A stretch of DNA of 64,000 nucleotides from Micromonospora chokoriensis (GTDB lineage Bacteria; Actinomycetota; Actinomycetes; Mycobacteriales; Micromonosporaceae), in assembly GCF_000718555.1 (NCBI RefSeq), contig NZ_JOAN01000012.1, positions 123,456 through 187,455 on the forward strand. Direction: 5' to 3'. This document shows, in pieces, positions 37,883 through 46,584 of this stretch (position 1 is the stretch's first letter; each line of letters starts with the position of its first letter). The notes beneath the pieces are model-generated. The model searched no databases, had not been told where the DNA came from, and saw nothing but the letters and a program-made list of their open reading frames with translations. The position numbers and the translations under genes were made by a program.

Positions 37883-38736
37883 GGAAGGGTCAGGATCTCG
37901 TGGCCGTCGTCGGTCACCACGATGGTGTGCTCGAACTGCGCCGTCCACTTCCGGTCTTTGGTGACCACGGTCCACCCGTCGTCCCACATGTCGTACTGGT
38001 AGGTGCCGAGCGTGATCATCGGCTCGATGGTGAACGTCATTCCCGGCTCCATGATGTCCGTGGGGCGCGGGCTGTCGTAGTGCGGCACGTAGAGGCCGCT
38101 GTGGAAGGACTCGCCGATGCCGTGGCCGGTGAAGTCGCGGACCACGCCGTAGCCGAACCGCTTGGCGTACGACTCGATGACCCGGCCCACCACGTTGATC
38201 TGGCGGCCCGGTTTGACCGCGCGGATGCCGCGCATCATCGCCTCGTGGGTCCGCTCGACAAGCAGCCGGGCCTCTTCGCTGACCTCGCCGACGCAGAAGG
38301 TGGCATCGGTGTCACCGTGCACCCCACCGATGTACGCGGTGACGTCGACGTTGATGATGTCGCCGTCGGTCAGGACCGTGGAATCCGGGATGCCGTGGCA
38401 GATGACCTCGTTGAGGCTGGTGCAGCAGGACTTCGGGTAGCCCTTGTAGCCCAACGTCGACGGGTACGCGCCGTGGTCGCAGAGGAACTCGTGCACCACC
38501 TTGTCGATCTCGTCGGTGGTCACGCCGGGCTTGCAGTGCTCGCCGGCCAACTGGGTCGCCTGGGCGGCGAGCCGGCTGGCGATCCGCATCTTCTCGATGG
38601 TCTCCGGCGTCTGCACGTGCGAGCCGCGCCACTCCGTTGGGCGCGTCTTGCCGACGTACTCCGGGCGGGCGATCTGGGATGGCACCGGTCGCATCGGGGA
38701 GAGCGTGCCTGGTGTCAGCGGCGGGCGGACGGTCAT
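37879..38736 (-). CDS. map: Type I methionine aminopeptidase
   Basis: 285 residues. Removes initiator Met. Metal ligands are visible in [18 protein letters not shown] (two Asp), [11 protein letters not shown] (His), TIEPMI (Glu) and QFEHTIVV (Glu). The ~40-residue N-terminal extension, Pro-rich and ending [12 protein letters not shown], matches the mycobacterial type 1c enzyme. ATG or GTG start at 38736 followed directly by the extension. Its stop overlaps the first repeat-encoded peptide. Confidence 0.95.
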   Translation of the reverse strand: MTVRPPLTPGTLSPMRPVPSQIARPEYVGKTRPTEWRGSHVQTPETIEKMRIASRLAAQATQLAGEHCKPGVTTDEIDKVVHEFLCDHGAYPSTLGYKGYPKSCCTSLNEVICHGIPDSTVLTDGDIINVDVTAYIGGVHGDTDATFCVGEVSEEARLLVERTHEAMMRGIRAVKPGRQINVVGRVIESYAKRFGYGVVRDFTGHGIGESFHSGLYVPHYDSPRPTDIMEPGMTFTIEPMITLGTYQYDMWDDGWTVVTKDRKWTAQFEHTIVVTDDGHEILTLP

Positions 38737-38831
38737 GCCACAAGCCTATCGCCGGGGCCGCTGGTGACCCGCGCCACGGCCGCCCGGAGGAGGTTGTTGC
38801 CCTGCCAGGGCGGCTGTGCCATGGTGTCTGC

Positions 38832-39146
38832 GTGGATCAAGGGGGAGCACCGCCCGTCTTCTCCGCCAGCGCGGAGATCAACGGTGACCACCTCCACGTG
38901 GTGGTGGCCGGTGAGGTCGACATGGCGACCGCGGACACCATGCTCCAGACGGCGCTACGCGAGCCCGCCGGGCAGATCACCCTCGACCTGAGCGCGGTCA
39001 CCTTCTTCGACTCGGCCGCCATCCACGCCCTGGTCCGGCTTGCCCAGCAGTTTCCGGGCACCCTCACCGTTCGTCCGTCCCGGCAGGTCCGCCGTGTGCT
39101 GGAGATCTCCGGCCTCGGCGAGCAGAGCTGGCTCGACCCAGCCTGA
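38832..39146 (+). CDS. STAS-domain anti-sigma factor antagonist
   Basis: 104 residues from the GTG at 38832. SpoIIAA/RsbV-like fold: LHVVVAGEVDMATADTML, LDLSAVTFFDSAAIHALVRL with a candidate phospho-Ser at 61, and LEISGLGE. Such proteins free sigma factors by binding an RsbW-like kinase when unphosphorylated, and are reset by PP2C phosphatases. The only RsbW-like and PP2C domains in the window are in the convergent protein encoded at 39164-42826, 18 bp away. Confidence 0.88.
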   Translation: MDQGGAPPVFSASAEINGDHLHVVVAGEVDMATADTMLQTALREPAGQITLDLSAVTFFDSAAIHALVRLAQQFPGTLTVRPSRQVRRVLEISGLGEQSWLDPA

Positions 39147-39163
39147 GGCCGCCGGGCGCACGG

Positions 39164-42100
39164 TCAGCCCTGTAGCTGCCGGCGCAGCGTCACCTCGGTG
39201 CCCTCATCGGTACGCCGAACCGACAGCTCGCCCAGCGCCTTGATCAGGGCCAGGCCCCGGCCCCGGAATCCGGAGCCGGTCGACTCACGCCACTGCCCGC
39301 TGTCGCGCACCGTGGCCGTCACCGTCCGGTCGTCGATGGTCACCTCCACGCTGATCACGGCCTCGGCGGGGTTCACCGGATGCTCGATGGCGTTCGCGGC
39401 GGCCTCGGAGATCGCGACGGTCAGGTCGAAGACGTCCGTCTCGCCGACCTCGTGCGCGACCAGGAAGTCCTCCAAGCGCTTACGCAGCACGCTGAGCCGG
39501 GTCGGGTCCGCCGGTAGCCGTAGCGTGAAACGGTTCAGCTCCACCGCCTCCAGGGCGAGGACCGCCACGTCGTCGCGGCGCGGCCGACCGCCGACCCGCT
39601 CGACCACCGCGTCGATCAGGTCGGCCACGTGCTCGCTGGGGGCCGCCGCGTCGGCGCGCAGCTGGGCCAGCGCGGCATCGATGCCAAGCTGACGGTCCTC
39701 GATCAGCCCATCGGTGTAGAGCAGCAGTCGACCCCCGGGGGCCAACTCACCCTCGATCGCCTCGTACGTCGCATCCGGGATGGCGCCGACCGGTGGGCCG
39801 AGTGCCCGGTCGTGCAGGAACGCCACCTCGACTCCGGTGATCAGCAGCGGGGACGGGTGGCCGGCGCTCGCGTACCGCAGACGGCCGGTGCGCGGATTGA
39901 ACAGCAGACAGACCACCGTCGCGAAGGAGCGCCGCTCGGTGAAGCCGACCAACCGGTTGAGCCGGGTCAGTGACTCGCCCGGGTCGTACCCCTCCAGCAG
40001 GTAGGCCCGCAGAGCGTTGCGCAGTTGCCCCATCGCCGCGGCGGCCTGGACACCCTTGCCGACCACGTCGCCGATGACCAGCACCAGGTCACCGTCCTCC
40101 AGGGCGATCGCGTCGTACCAGTCACCGCCGACCTCGACGTCCGCGCTACCGGGCAGGTATCGACTGGCCACCACCGCTCCGGGCAGCTGGGGCAGCGACC
40201 GGGGCAGCAGGCTGTGCTGCAACGTGGTGGCGATGCGGTGTTCGGTTTCGTAGAGCTGGGCGTTCTCCAGGCGTACCCCGACCAGCCGGGCCAGTTGGGT
40301 CAACGCGGCCTCGTCGGCCTGCGCGTCGTCGCCGGCCGGCCGCCAGACCCGCAGCTCGCCGAGCGGCTCGCCGGTGGTGCCGGTCAGCTCGACCACGAAG
40401 GACGGCTCGGCGGCGGTGGCGCCGCCGGTATCCGCCTCGGAGCGGATCGCGGTCGCGGTGACCACCACCCGGGCCGCCTCGGCGAGGCTGAGCGCGTGCT
40501 GGGCGGCGACCTGGAGCACGTCGCCGGTGGACCGGGCGGTGTTCACGGCCACCGCCGCGTCGGCCAGCGCCCGGAGCCGGCGGATGATCTGCCCCCGGAG
40601 CTGGCCCAGCTCGACGTTGGCCCGAACCCGGGCGATCAACTCCTGGCCGGTGAACGGCTTCGTGAGGTAGTCGTCGGCACCGACGGAGAGACCGGCGACG
40701 GCCTCCGCCGAGCCGGCCCGGGCGGAGAGCAACACGATCGGCACATGCCGGGTACGCGGGTCCGCGCGCAATGCGCTCACCAGCCCGAACCCGTCCAGTC
40801 GGGGCATCATCACGTCGGCGAGCACCAGGTCGAAGCCGCCCTCGCGGGCCAGCGGCAGGGCAGCCAGCCCATCGCCGGCGGTGACCACCTCCCAGGTGGG
40901 GGCGAGCAGCCGGGTGACGTGCTCACGCAGGTCCACGTTGTCGTCGACGACCAGGATCCGACCGGCCGGGTTCCCTTCCGTCGGTCGACTGTCGAACGCC
41001 GACGCCGGCGCGACACCGGTCCACAGCGCGGTCTCCGCCACGTAGAGCCGGGCCTGCTCGGGCTCGCCGGCGGGCAACGGCCCGAACGCCGCCACCCGGT
41101 CCGCGGGCAGGTGTGCCGACCCGAACGGAACGGTCACCGTGAAGGTGCTGCCCTCGTCGACCTGGCTGGTCAGCCCGACCTCGCCGCCGTGCATCTCGAC
41201 CAGCTCCCGGACCAGCGCCAGGCCGATCCCGGTGCCCTCGTGGGTGCGGGCACGCACCCCGGTCACCCGGTGGAACCGTTCGAAGACGTGCGGCAGCTCG
41301 TCCGGCACGATGCCGATGCCGGTGTCCGTGACCTCCAACCGGGCCGCGCCGTCCACGGCCCGGACCCGCACCCGGATCTCGCCGTCGAAGGTGAACTTGA
41401 CCGCGTTCGACACCAGGTTGAGGACGATCTTCTCCCACATGTCCCGGTCGACGAGGACCGGCGCGGGCAGCGGTGGGCAGTCCACCACCAAGCGCAACCC
41501 GGCCCGGTCGGTGGCCGAGCGGAAGGTGCTGGCTAGTCGGGCCGTGTAGCCGGCGAGGTCGGTGGGCTGGAAGCGAGCGTCGAGCCGACCGGACTCCAGC
41601 CGGGAGAAGTCCAGCACGGTGTTGACCAGCTTGAGCAGCCGCAGCGCGTTGCGGTGCATCATGGTCAGCCGGTCGGTCTCGGCGGCGGGCAGCTCCGGGT
41701 CGGCCAGCATGTCCTCCAGCGGGCCGAGCACCAGGGTCAGCGGGGTGCGGAACTCGTGGCTGACGTTGGCGAAGAAATTGGTCTTCGCCCGGTCCAGCGC
41801 GGCCAACTCGACAGCGCGGGCCCGTTCCTGCTCGTACGCCCGCTGCGTGGCGACCGCCCGGGAGATCTGGGCGGCGACCAGGTCGAGGAAGTTGCGGTAG
41901 TCGTCGCCGAGCGGCAGTTGGCGGGCCACGCCGACGACCAGCGCGCCGACCGTCTGATTGGTCGCCGTGAGCGGCAGCACGAGGGCCTGGTCGGCGGCGT
42001 CGGCCGGCGTCGGCGGGTCGAGCAGATTGGCCACCTCGACCGTGGCCGGCGTGCCGTCGACGGTCACCCGGGCCAGCAACTGCAACGTGACGCCGGCGAC

Positions 42101-42826
42101 GGGCCCGGTGGTGCCGGTGGACCCGACCAAAGTGAGTTGGCCGCTCTCGTCGGCCAGGTAGATCAGGGCGAACGGCACGTCCGCCCGGTGCCGGCCGAGC
42201 ACCTCGGCGGCGGTCCGGCCCAGCTCGTCGGCGCTGCCGATGTCGTTCAGCTCGGCACCCAGCTCGGCAAGCGCCCGCAGCCGGCGCTCACCGAGCACCC
42301 GACCGGTGGTCTCGTTGACGATGCAGTAGACGCCACTGACCGAGCCGTCCTCGCCCCGGATCGGGTCGTACGAGACGTTGAAGTAGGTCTGCTCGACGAA
42401 GCCGTGCCGGTCCAGCAGGAAGGGGTGGTCCTCGCCACGGTAGGAGCGGCCGGTGCGCCGGACGCCGTCGAGCAGCGGGCCGAGCACCGACCAGGTCTCC
42501 GCCCAGTGCGCGCGGGCCGGTTGGCCGAGCACGTCCGGGTGCTTGCTGCCGATGGTCGGCCGGTAGGCGTCGTTGTAGAAGGCGAACTGCTCGTCGCCGT
42601 AGAACATGACGATCGGCGCGCTGGAGGCGAGCATCATGCCGACCGCGTTGCAGAGCGCCGAGGGCCACTGCTCCGGCTCGCCCAGTGGGCCGGAGGACCA
42701 GTCGAAGCGGGCCAGCCGCTCGCCCATCTCACCGCCGGCCGCGAACGCGGCTGCCAGCATCGGGGGCGTCCCGCGACCGGACACGGCAGGATGCCCGATG
42801 TCCGCGCCCCCCTGGGCCGAGCTCAT
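39164..42826 (-). CDS. PAS-GAF-histidine kinase-receiver-GAF-PP2C-RsbW-like multidomain regulator
   Basis: 1220 residues. In order: PAS-like sensor (about 40-175), GAF (about 180-325), histidine kinase with phospho-acceptor His357 in NVSHEFRTPL, N-box Asn470/Asn474, DTGIGI 501-506 and GTGIGLAL 531-538; receiver (about 622-735) with Asp628/629, phospho-Asp671 and Lys723; GAF (about 750-858); SpoIIE-type PP2C (about 880-1092) with GGDWYD, VIGDVVGKG and DDVAVL; and an RsbW-like HATPase (about 1098-1218) with EAAANAIEH and GRGLAL. All key residues are present. ATG at 42826 follows GGAGG. No transmembrane helix: a cytosolic sensor joining His-Asp phosphotransfer to partner switching. Convergent with the STAS gene. 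Confidence 0.93.
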   Translation of the reverse strand: MSSAQGGADIGHPAVSGRGTPPMLAAAFAAGGEMGERLARFDWSSGPLGEPEQWPSALCNAVGMMLASSAPIVMFYGDEQFAFYNDAYRPTIGSKHPDVLGQPARAHWAETWSVLGPLLDGVRRTGRSYRGEDHPFLLDRHGFVEQTYFNVSYDPIRGEDGSVSGVYCIVNETTGRVLGERRLRALAELGAELNDIGSADELGRTAAEVLGRHRADVPFALIYLADESGQLTLVGSTGTTGPVAGVTLQLLARVTVDGTPATVEVANLLDPPTPADAADQALVLPLTATNQTVGALVVGVARQLPLGDDYRNFLDLVAAQISRAVATQRAYEQERARAVELAALDRAKTNFFANVSHEFRTPLTLVLGPLEDMLADPELPAAETDRLTMMHRNALRLLKLVNTVLDFSRLESGRLDARFQPTDLAGYTARLASTFRSATDRAGLRLVVDCPPLPAPVLVDRDMWEKIVLNLVSNAVKFTFDGEIRVRVRAVDGAARLEVTDTGIGIVPDELPHVFERFHRVTGVRARTHEGTGIGLALVRELVEMHGGEVGLTSQVDEGSTFTVTVPFGSAHLPADRVAAFGPLPAGEPEQARLYVAETALWTGVAPASAFDSRPTEGNPAGRILVVDDNVDLREHVTRLLAPTWEVVTAGDGLAALPLAREGGFDLVLADVMMPRLDGFGLVSALRADPRTRHVPIVLLSARAGSAEAVAGLSVGADDYLTKPFTGQELIARVRANVELGQLRGQIIRRLRALADAAVAVNTARSTGDVLQVAAQHALSLAEAARVVVTATAIRSEADTGGATAAEPSFVVELTGTTGEPLGELRVWRPAGDDAQADEAALTQLARLVGVRLENAQLYETEHRIATTLQHSLLPRSLPQLPGAVVASRYLPGSADVEVGGDWYDAIALEDGDLVLVIGDVVGKGVQAAAAMGQLRNALRAYLLEGYDPGESLTRLNRLVGFTERRSFATVVCLLFNPRTGRLRYASAGHPSPLLITGVEVAFLHDRALGPPVGAIPDATYEAIEGELAPGGRLLLYTDGLIEDRQLGIDAALAQLRADAAAPSEHVADLIDAVVERVGGRPRRDDVAVLALEAVELNRFTLRLPADPTRLSVLRKRLEDFLVAHEVGETDVFDLTVAISEAAANAIEHPVNPAEAVISVEVTIDDRTVTATVRDSGQWRESTGSGFRGRGLALIKALGELSVRRTDEGTEVTLRRQLQG

Positions 42827-43017
42827 GCAGCCTCCGCTCCGGCCGTACCCCGCGACCGTTGATCTCCCCCGCCGTGCTCCGACTTGTACCCCAGGGGACC
42901 AGCAACGTAACGCATCACGGCGCGTGGACGCTGGTTATGTACGTCTGCGCCGTCGCGCATCGGACAGTGCAGGTGGGCGACGGCGTACGACAGCGTCGGC
43001 CGGAGCGCCCCGACGAG

Positions 43018-43569
43018 TCAGAAGACCGGCAGCCCATCGATGCTCGCCGCGTTCTTCGTGGCCCGGTATTCCACCAGGTCGTCGGCGCTGCGGCGGGAGT
43101 GTGAGGTGAGTAACAGGTCGCGTTCGGCGCGGAAGTCCATGAGTGGCACCGCGTAACCGCAGGAGTCGCTGACCCGCTCCACCTCGACCGTGATCACCGC
43201 GCGGACGGCGTGCACGTCCGGTGGTGCGGGAAACTCGGCGAGCCGATCGGCGAAGGCATCCTCGGTCACCGCCACGCTGGTGCCCCGCCCGTGCAGCCGG
43301 ACGATCTTCGGCGGCCCGTCGAAGGCACAGAACATCAGCGTGATCCGGCCGTTGTCCCGCAGGTGGGCGATGGTCTCCGCCCCACTGCCGTGATAGTCGA
43401 GGTAGGCCACCCGGTGCGGGCCGAGGATCACGAACGTGCCCCGCATGCCCTTCGGCGACACGTTGACGTGACCCTCGACGCCGGACGGCGCGGTCGCCAC
43501 GAAGAAGAGCGGCTGGGCGACGATGAAGTCACGCAGTCGACCATCGATCTCCGGATATACCTTGCCCAT
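43018..43569 (-). CDS. pyridoxamine 5'-phosphate oxidase family flavoprotein
   Basis: 183 residues. Split-barrel FMN fold: FFVATAPSGVEGHVNVSPKGMRGTFVIL, RVAYLDYHGSGAETIAHLRDNGRITLMFCAF and KIVRLHGRGT are the usual motifs of the actinobacterial PNPOx-like group. ATG at 43569 has GGGAGGA upstream, chosen over an open extension to 43791. It lies 47 bp after the amidotransferase gene on the same strand and could be read with it, but its substrate is unknown and a link to the amine pathway is not shown. Between it and the kinase start (42827-43017) I see only the presumed kinase promoter. Confidence 0.85.
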   Translation of the reverse strand: MGKVYPEIDGRLRDFIVAQPLFFVATAPSGVEGHVNVSPKGMRGTFVILGPHRVAYLDYHGSGAETIAHLRDNGRITLMFCAFDGPPKIVRLHGRGTSVAVTEDAFADRLAEFPAPPDVHAVRAVITVEVERVSDSCGYAVPLMDFRAERDLLLTSHSRRSADDLVEYRATKNAASIDGLPVF

Positions 43570-43616
43570 GCGCCGATCCTCCCACCGGCCGCGCCGACGG
43601 GCGGGGGCGACGTACG

Positions 43617-44348
43617 TCACACCGGTTGGTGCCGCGCCGCGGTCGCGACGACCGGCGGGCGTCGACCGGCCGCCTCGACCAACGCGGTGATCGGGCGCGG
43701 GTCCGGCTCGTTCTCCGGATGCCACTGCACCCCGAGCACGAACGGCAGGGCCGGGTCTTCCACCGCCTCGACCACGCCGTCCCCCGCCCAACCGGTCACG
43801 GTGAGCCGGCCCGGATCGGCGATCGCCTGGTGGTGGTAAGAGTTGACCTGGTCGACCCCCGCCAAGACCGACGCGGCCAGACTGCCCGGCGCGAACCGCA
43901 CCGGGTGGGCCCCGTAGACGCCGGGCGCCGGGCGGTGCGCCTCGTGTCCCACCACGTCGGGCAGGTGCTGGTGCAGGGTGCCGCCGTACGCCACGGCGAG
44001 CAGCTGCATCCCCCGGCAGACACCGAGCACCGGCAGCGCGGCGGCGAGCGCCGCCGTCAACAGGGTCAGCTCGCCAGCGTCCCGATCCGGCCGATCCTCG
44101 GTACGCGGGTCGGGCGGCTGGCCGTACCGCCCTGGGCCGACGTCCGCGCCACCGGCCAACAGCAGCCCGTCGAGGACGGCCACCACGTCGGCGTCCACGT
44201 CGTCCGGTGGCAGGACCACCGCCCGGCCACCCGCGGCGGTCACCGCCCTCGTGTACGCCTCCGGCACCAGCACTGCCCGCACACCCCGCCAGGCGGCCCA
44301 GGCGGCCGGCTCGACGTACGCGCTGACCCCGATCAGCGGCCTCCTCAT
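43617..44348 (-). CDS. class-I glutamine amidotransferase-like gamma-glutamyl hydrolase (PuuD-like)
   Basis: 243 residues. Peptidase C26 family: LAGGADVGPGRYG, catalytic Cys111 in GVCRGMQLL, and the His/Glu pair in GVQWHPENE near 213. PuuD-type enzymes release the amine-derived acid from its gamma-glutamyl tag; here it would return glutamate plus the oxidised product. The ATG at 44348 overlaps the SDR stop by 4 bp. Last gene of the permease-ligase-dehydrogenase set. Some C26 members act on other gamma-glutamyl compounds, so substrate is inferred. Confidence 0.87.
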   Translation of the reverse strand: MRRPLIGVSAYVEPAAWAAWRGVRAVLVPEAYTRAVTAAGGRAVVLPPDDVDADVVAVLDGLLLAGGADVGPGRYGQPPDPRTEDRPDRDAGELTLLTAALAAALPVLGVCRGMQLLAVAYGGTLHQHLPDVVGHEAHRPAPGVYGAHPVRFAPGSLAASVLAGVDQVNSYHHQAIADPGRLTVTGWAGDGVVEAVEDPALPFVLGVQWHPENEPDPRPITALVEAAGRRPPVVATAARHQPV

Positions 44349-45121
44349 AGGGGAGTGACGTAGGCGCCCGTGATGCCGCCGTCGACCACGAACTGCGCGG
44401 CGGTCATGAACGAGGCGTCATCGCTGGCCAGGAACGCAACGGCGGCGGCGATCTCCTCCGGTTGCCCGAAGCGGCCCATCGGCACGTGCACCAGCCGACG
44501 GGCGGCCCGCTCCGGGTCGGCGGCGAACAGCTCCAGCAGCAACGGGGTGGCCACCGGGCCGGGGCACAACGCGTTGACCCGGATGCCCTCGCGGGCGAAC
44601 TGCACGCCCAACTCCCGGGTCATCGCGAGCACCCCGCCCTTGCTCGCGGTGTACGCGATCTGCGACGTCGCCGCACCCATCAGCGCCACGAACGACGCGG
44701 TGTTGATGATCGAGCCCTTGCCCTGCCGGCGCATGTGCGGAATGGCGTACTTGCAGCACAGGTAGACGCTCGTGGTGTTGACCCGCAACACCCGCTCCCA
44801 CGCGTCCAGCCCGGTGTCCAGGATCGAGTCGTCGTCGGGTGGTGAGATGCCGGCGTTGTTGAACGCGATGTCCACCCGGCCGTGCCGGTCGGCCACCCCG
44901 TCGAACAGGTCCCGCACCGCCGACTCGTCGGCCACGTCGGTGGCCACGAACTCGCCACCGCACTCCTCGGCGGCCTTCGTGCCAGCCGCCGCGTCGATGT
45001 CCACGCAGACCACCCGGGCCCCCTCGGCGGCGAAGCGCCGTACCGTGGCCAACCCGATACCGCTGCCCGCTCCGGTGACCACGGCCACCCGGTCCTGCAA
45101 CCGACCCTGCACTGGCGTCAC
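44345..45121 (-). CDS. short-chain dehydrogenase/reductase
   Basis: 258 residues. Classical SDR: TGAGSGIG at 16-23, Asp at the end of beta2 (VCVDID) favouring NAD, NNAG at 88-91, catalytic Ser143, Tyr157 and Lys161. Lies between and overlaps both neighbours by ATGA (ALDH upstream, amidotransferase downstream). In this setting it can supply the alcohol-to-aldehyde step ahead of the aldehyde dehydrogenase, in place of the amine oxidase PuuB of the putrescine route. FabG-like activity is the generic alternative. Confidence 0.9.
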   Translation of the reverse strand: MTPVQGRLQDRVAVVTGAGSGIGLATVRRFAAEGARVVCVDIDAAAGTKAAEECGGEFVATDVADESAVRDLFDGVADRHGRVDIAFNNAGISPPDDDSILDTGLDAWERVLRVNTTSVYLCCKYAIPHMRRQGKGSIINTASFVALMGAATSQIAYTASKGGVLAMTRELGVQFAREGIRVNALCPGPVATPLLLELFAADPERAARRLVHVPMGRFGQPEEIAAAVAFLASDDASFMTAAQFVVDGGITGAYVTPL

Positions 45122-46473
45122 TCCTCTGTCGAGATGAACACGTTCTTGACGTCGGTGAAGGAGTGCAGCGCGTCCGGGCCCAGCTCACGGCCGAGCCCGG
45201 AGCGCTTCATCCCGCCGAACGGGGTCCAGTAGCGCACCGAGGAGTGCGAGTTGACGCTGAGGTTGCCCGAGTCGACAGCGCGGACCAGACGGAGGGCACG
45301 ACCCACGTCCCGGGTCCAGATCGAGCCGGAGAGGCCGTACTCGGTGTCGTTGGCGAGCCGGACCGCGTCCGCCTCGTCGTCGAACGGAAGCACCGAGACG
45401 ACCGGGCCGAAGATCTCCTCTCGCCAGTGCCGGTCGGCTGGCGAGTCGGCCAGCAGCACGGTGGGCGCGTGCCAGAACCCGGGGCCGTCGGGGCAGGAGC
45501 CGGTGAAGGCGACCTTGGCCCCGGTGACGTAGCCGGCGACCCGGTCCCGTTGGGATGCGGAGATCAGCGGACCCATCTCGGCGGTGTCTCGGGACGGGTC
45601 CTCGACCCGTACCGCGCGTACCGCCGGTTCGAGCAGTTCCAGGAACCGGTCGTACACCGGACGCTGGACGAGGATCCGCGACCGTGCGCAGCAGTCCTGG
45701 CCGGCGTTGTCGAAGACAGCGCCCGGCGCGGTCGCGGCGGCGCGCTCCAGGTCGGCGTCGGCGAACACGATGTTCGCGCTCTTGCCGCCCAGCTCCAGGG
45801 TGAGCCGCTTCACCTGGGCGGCGCAGCCGGCCATGATCCGGGTGCCGACCTCGGTGGAGCCGGTGAAGCAGATCTTGCGGACCGCCGGGTGGCTGACGAA
45901 CCGCTCCCCCACCACGTCGCCCGCACCCGGGATCACGGTGAAGACGTCGTCGGGCAGGCCCGCCTCGCGGGCCAGCTCAGCGAGGCGCAGCGCGGTGAGC
46001 GGGGTCAACTCTGCGGGTTTGAGCACCACGGTGTTGCCAGCGGCGAGCGCGGGGACGAACCCCCAGGCGGCGATCGGCATCGGGAAATTCCAGGGCACGA
46101 TCACGCCGACCACGCCGAGCGGCTCGTGGAAGGTGACGTCCAACCCGCCGGGCACCGGGATCTGCCGCCCGGTCAGCCGCTCGGGGGCGCCGGCGTAGTA
46201 GTCCAGGACGTCGCGGACGTTTCCGGCCTCCCACCGGGCGTTGCCGATGGTGTGCCCGGAGTTGCGCACCTCCAGCGTGGCCAACTCGTCCAGATGCGCG
46301 TCGACGACGGAAGCGAACCGCCGCAACAACCGCCCCCGATCCCCCGCCCCCACCCGACGCCACCGCTCGAATGCCCGAGCCGCCCGTTCGATGGCCGCGT
46401 CAACCTCGTCCAGGGAGGCCCCAGAAACCTCCCGAAACCCCACCCCGCTAGAGGGGTCAACCACGAGCGTCAC
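45118..46473 (-). CDS. aldehyde dehydrogenase
   Basis: 451 residues. NAD(P)-binding region with VPWNFP, GNTVVLKPAE and FTGSTEVG; general base Glu227 in LELGGK; catalytic Cys261 in GQDCCARSR; C-terminal EEIFGPVVSVLPF and PFGGMKRSGLGRELG. The GTG at 46473 begins the first conserved helix; an extension to 46539 runs into a hairpin repeat and is unconserved. Together with the SDR it would oxidise a gamma-glutamyl amino alcohol to the acid; substrate is an inference from neighbours (PuuC-like). Confidence 0.9.
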   Translation of the reverse strand: MTLVVDPSSGVGFREVSGASLDEVDAAIERAARAFERWRRVGAGDRGRLLRRFASVVDAHLDELATLEVRNSGHTIGNARWEAGNVRDVLDYYAGAPERLTGRQIPVPGGLDVTFHEPLGVVGVIVPWNFPMPIAAWGFVPALAAGNTVVLKPAELTPLTALRLAELAREAGLPDDVFTVIPGAGDVVGERFVSHPAVRKICFTGSTEVGTRIMAGCAAQVKRLTLELGGKSANIVFADADLERAAATAPGAVFDNAGQDCCARSRILVQRPVYDRFLELLEPAVRAVRVEDPSRDTAEMGPLISASQRDRVAGYVTGAKVAFTGSCPDGPGFWHAPTVLLADSPADRHWREEIFGPVVSVLPFDDEADAVRLANDTEYGLSGSIWTRDVGRALRLVRAVDSGNLSVNSHSSVRYWTPFGGMKRSGLGRELGPDALHSFTDVKNVFISTEE

Positions 46474-46495
46474 CAGCCCCACCCCGCCCCCGCCT

Positions 46496-46572
46496 CGTCG
46501 ATCATGGAGTTGTGGTGCCCCACGAAAGCCACGATCCACCTCATACCGCCCACCACAACTCCATGATCGACG
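46496..46572. repeat. perfect 22-bp GATC-anchored inverted repeat
   Basis: Arms 46496-46517 and 46551-46572 are exact complements, with GTCGATCATGGAGTTGTGGT in the first arm, and flank a 33-nt loop. It lies between the GS-like gene (stop 46585) and the ALDH start (46473), so it would be transcribed between them and could shape relative expression. Confidence 0.85.
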
Positions 46573-46584
46573 CCGACAGGGGTC

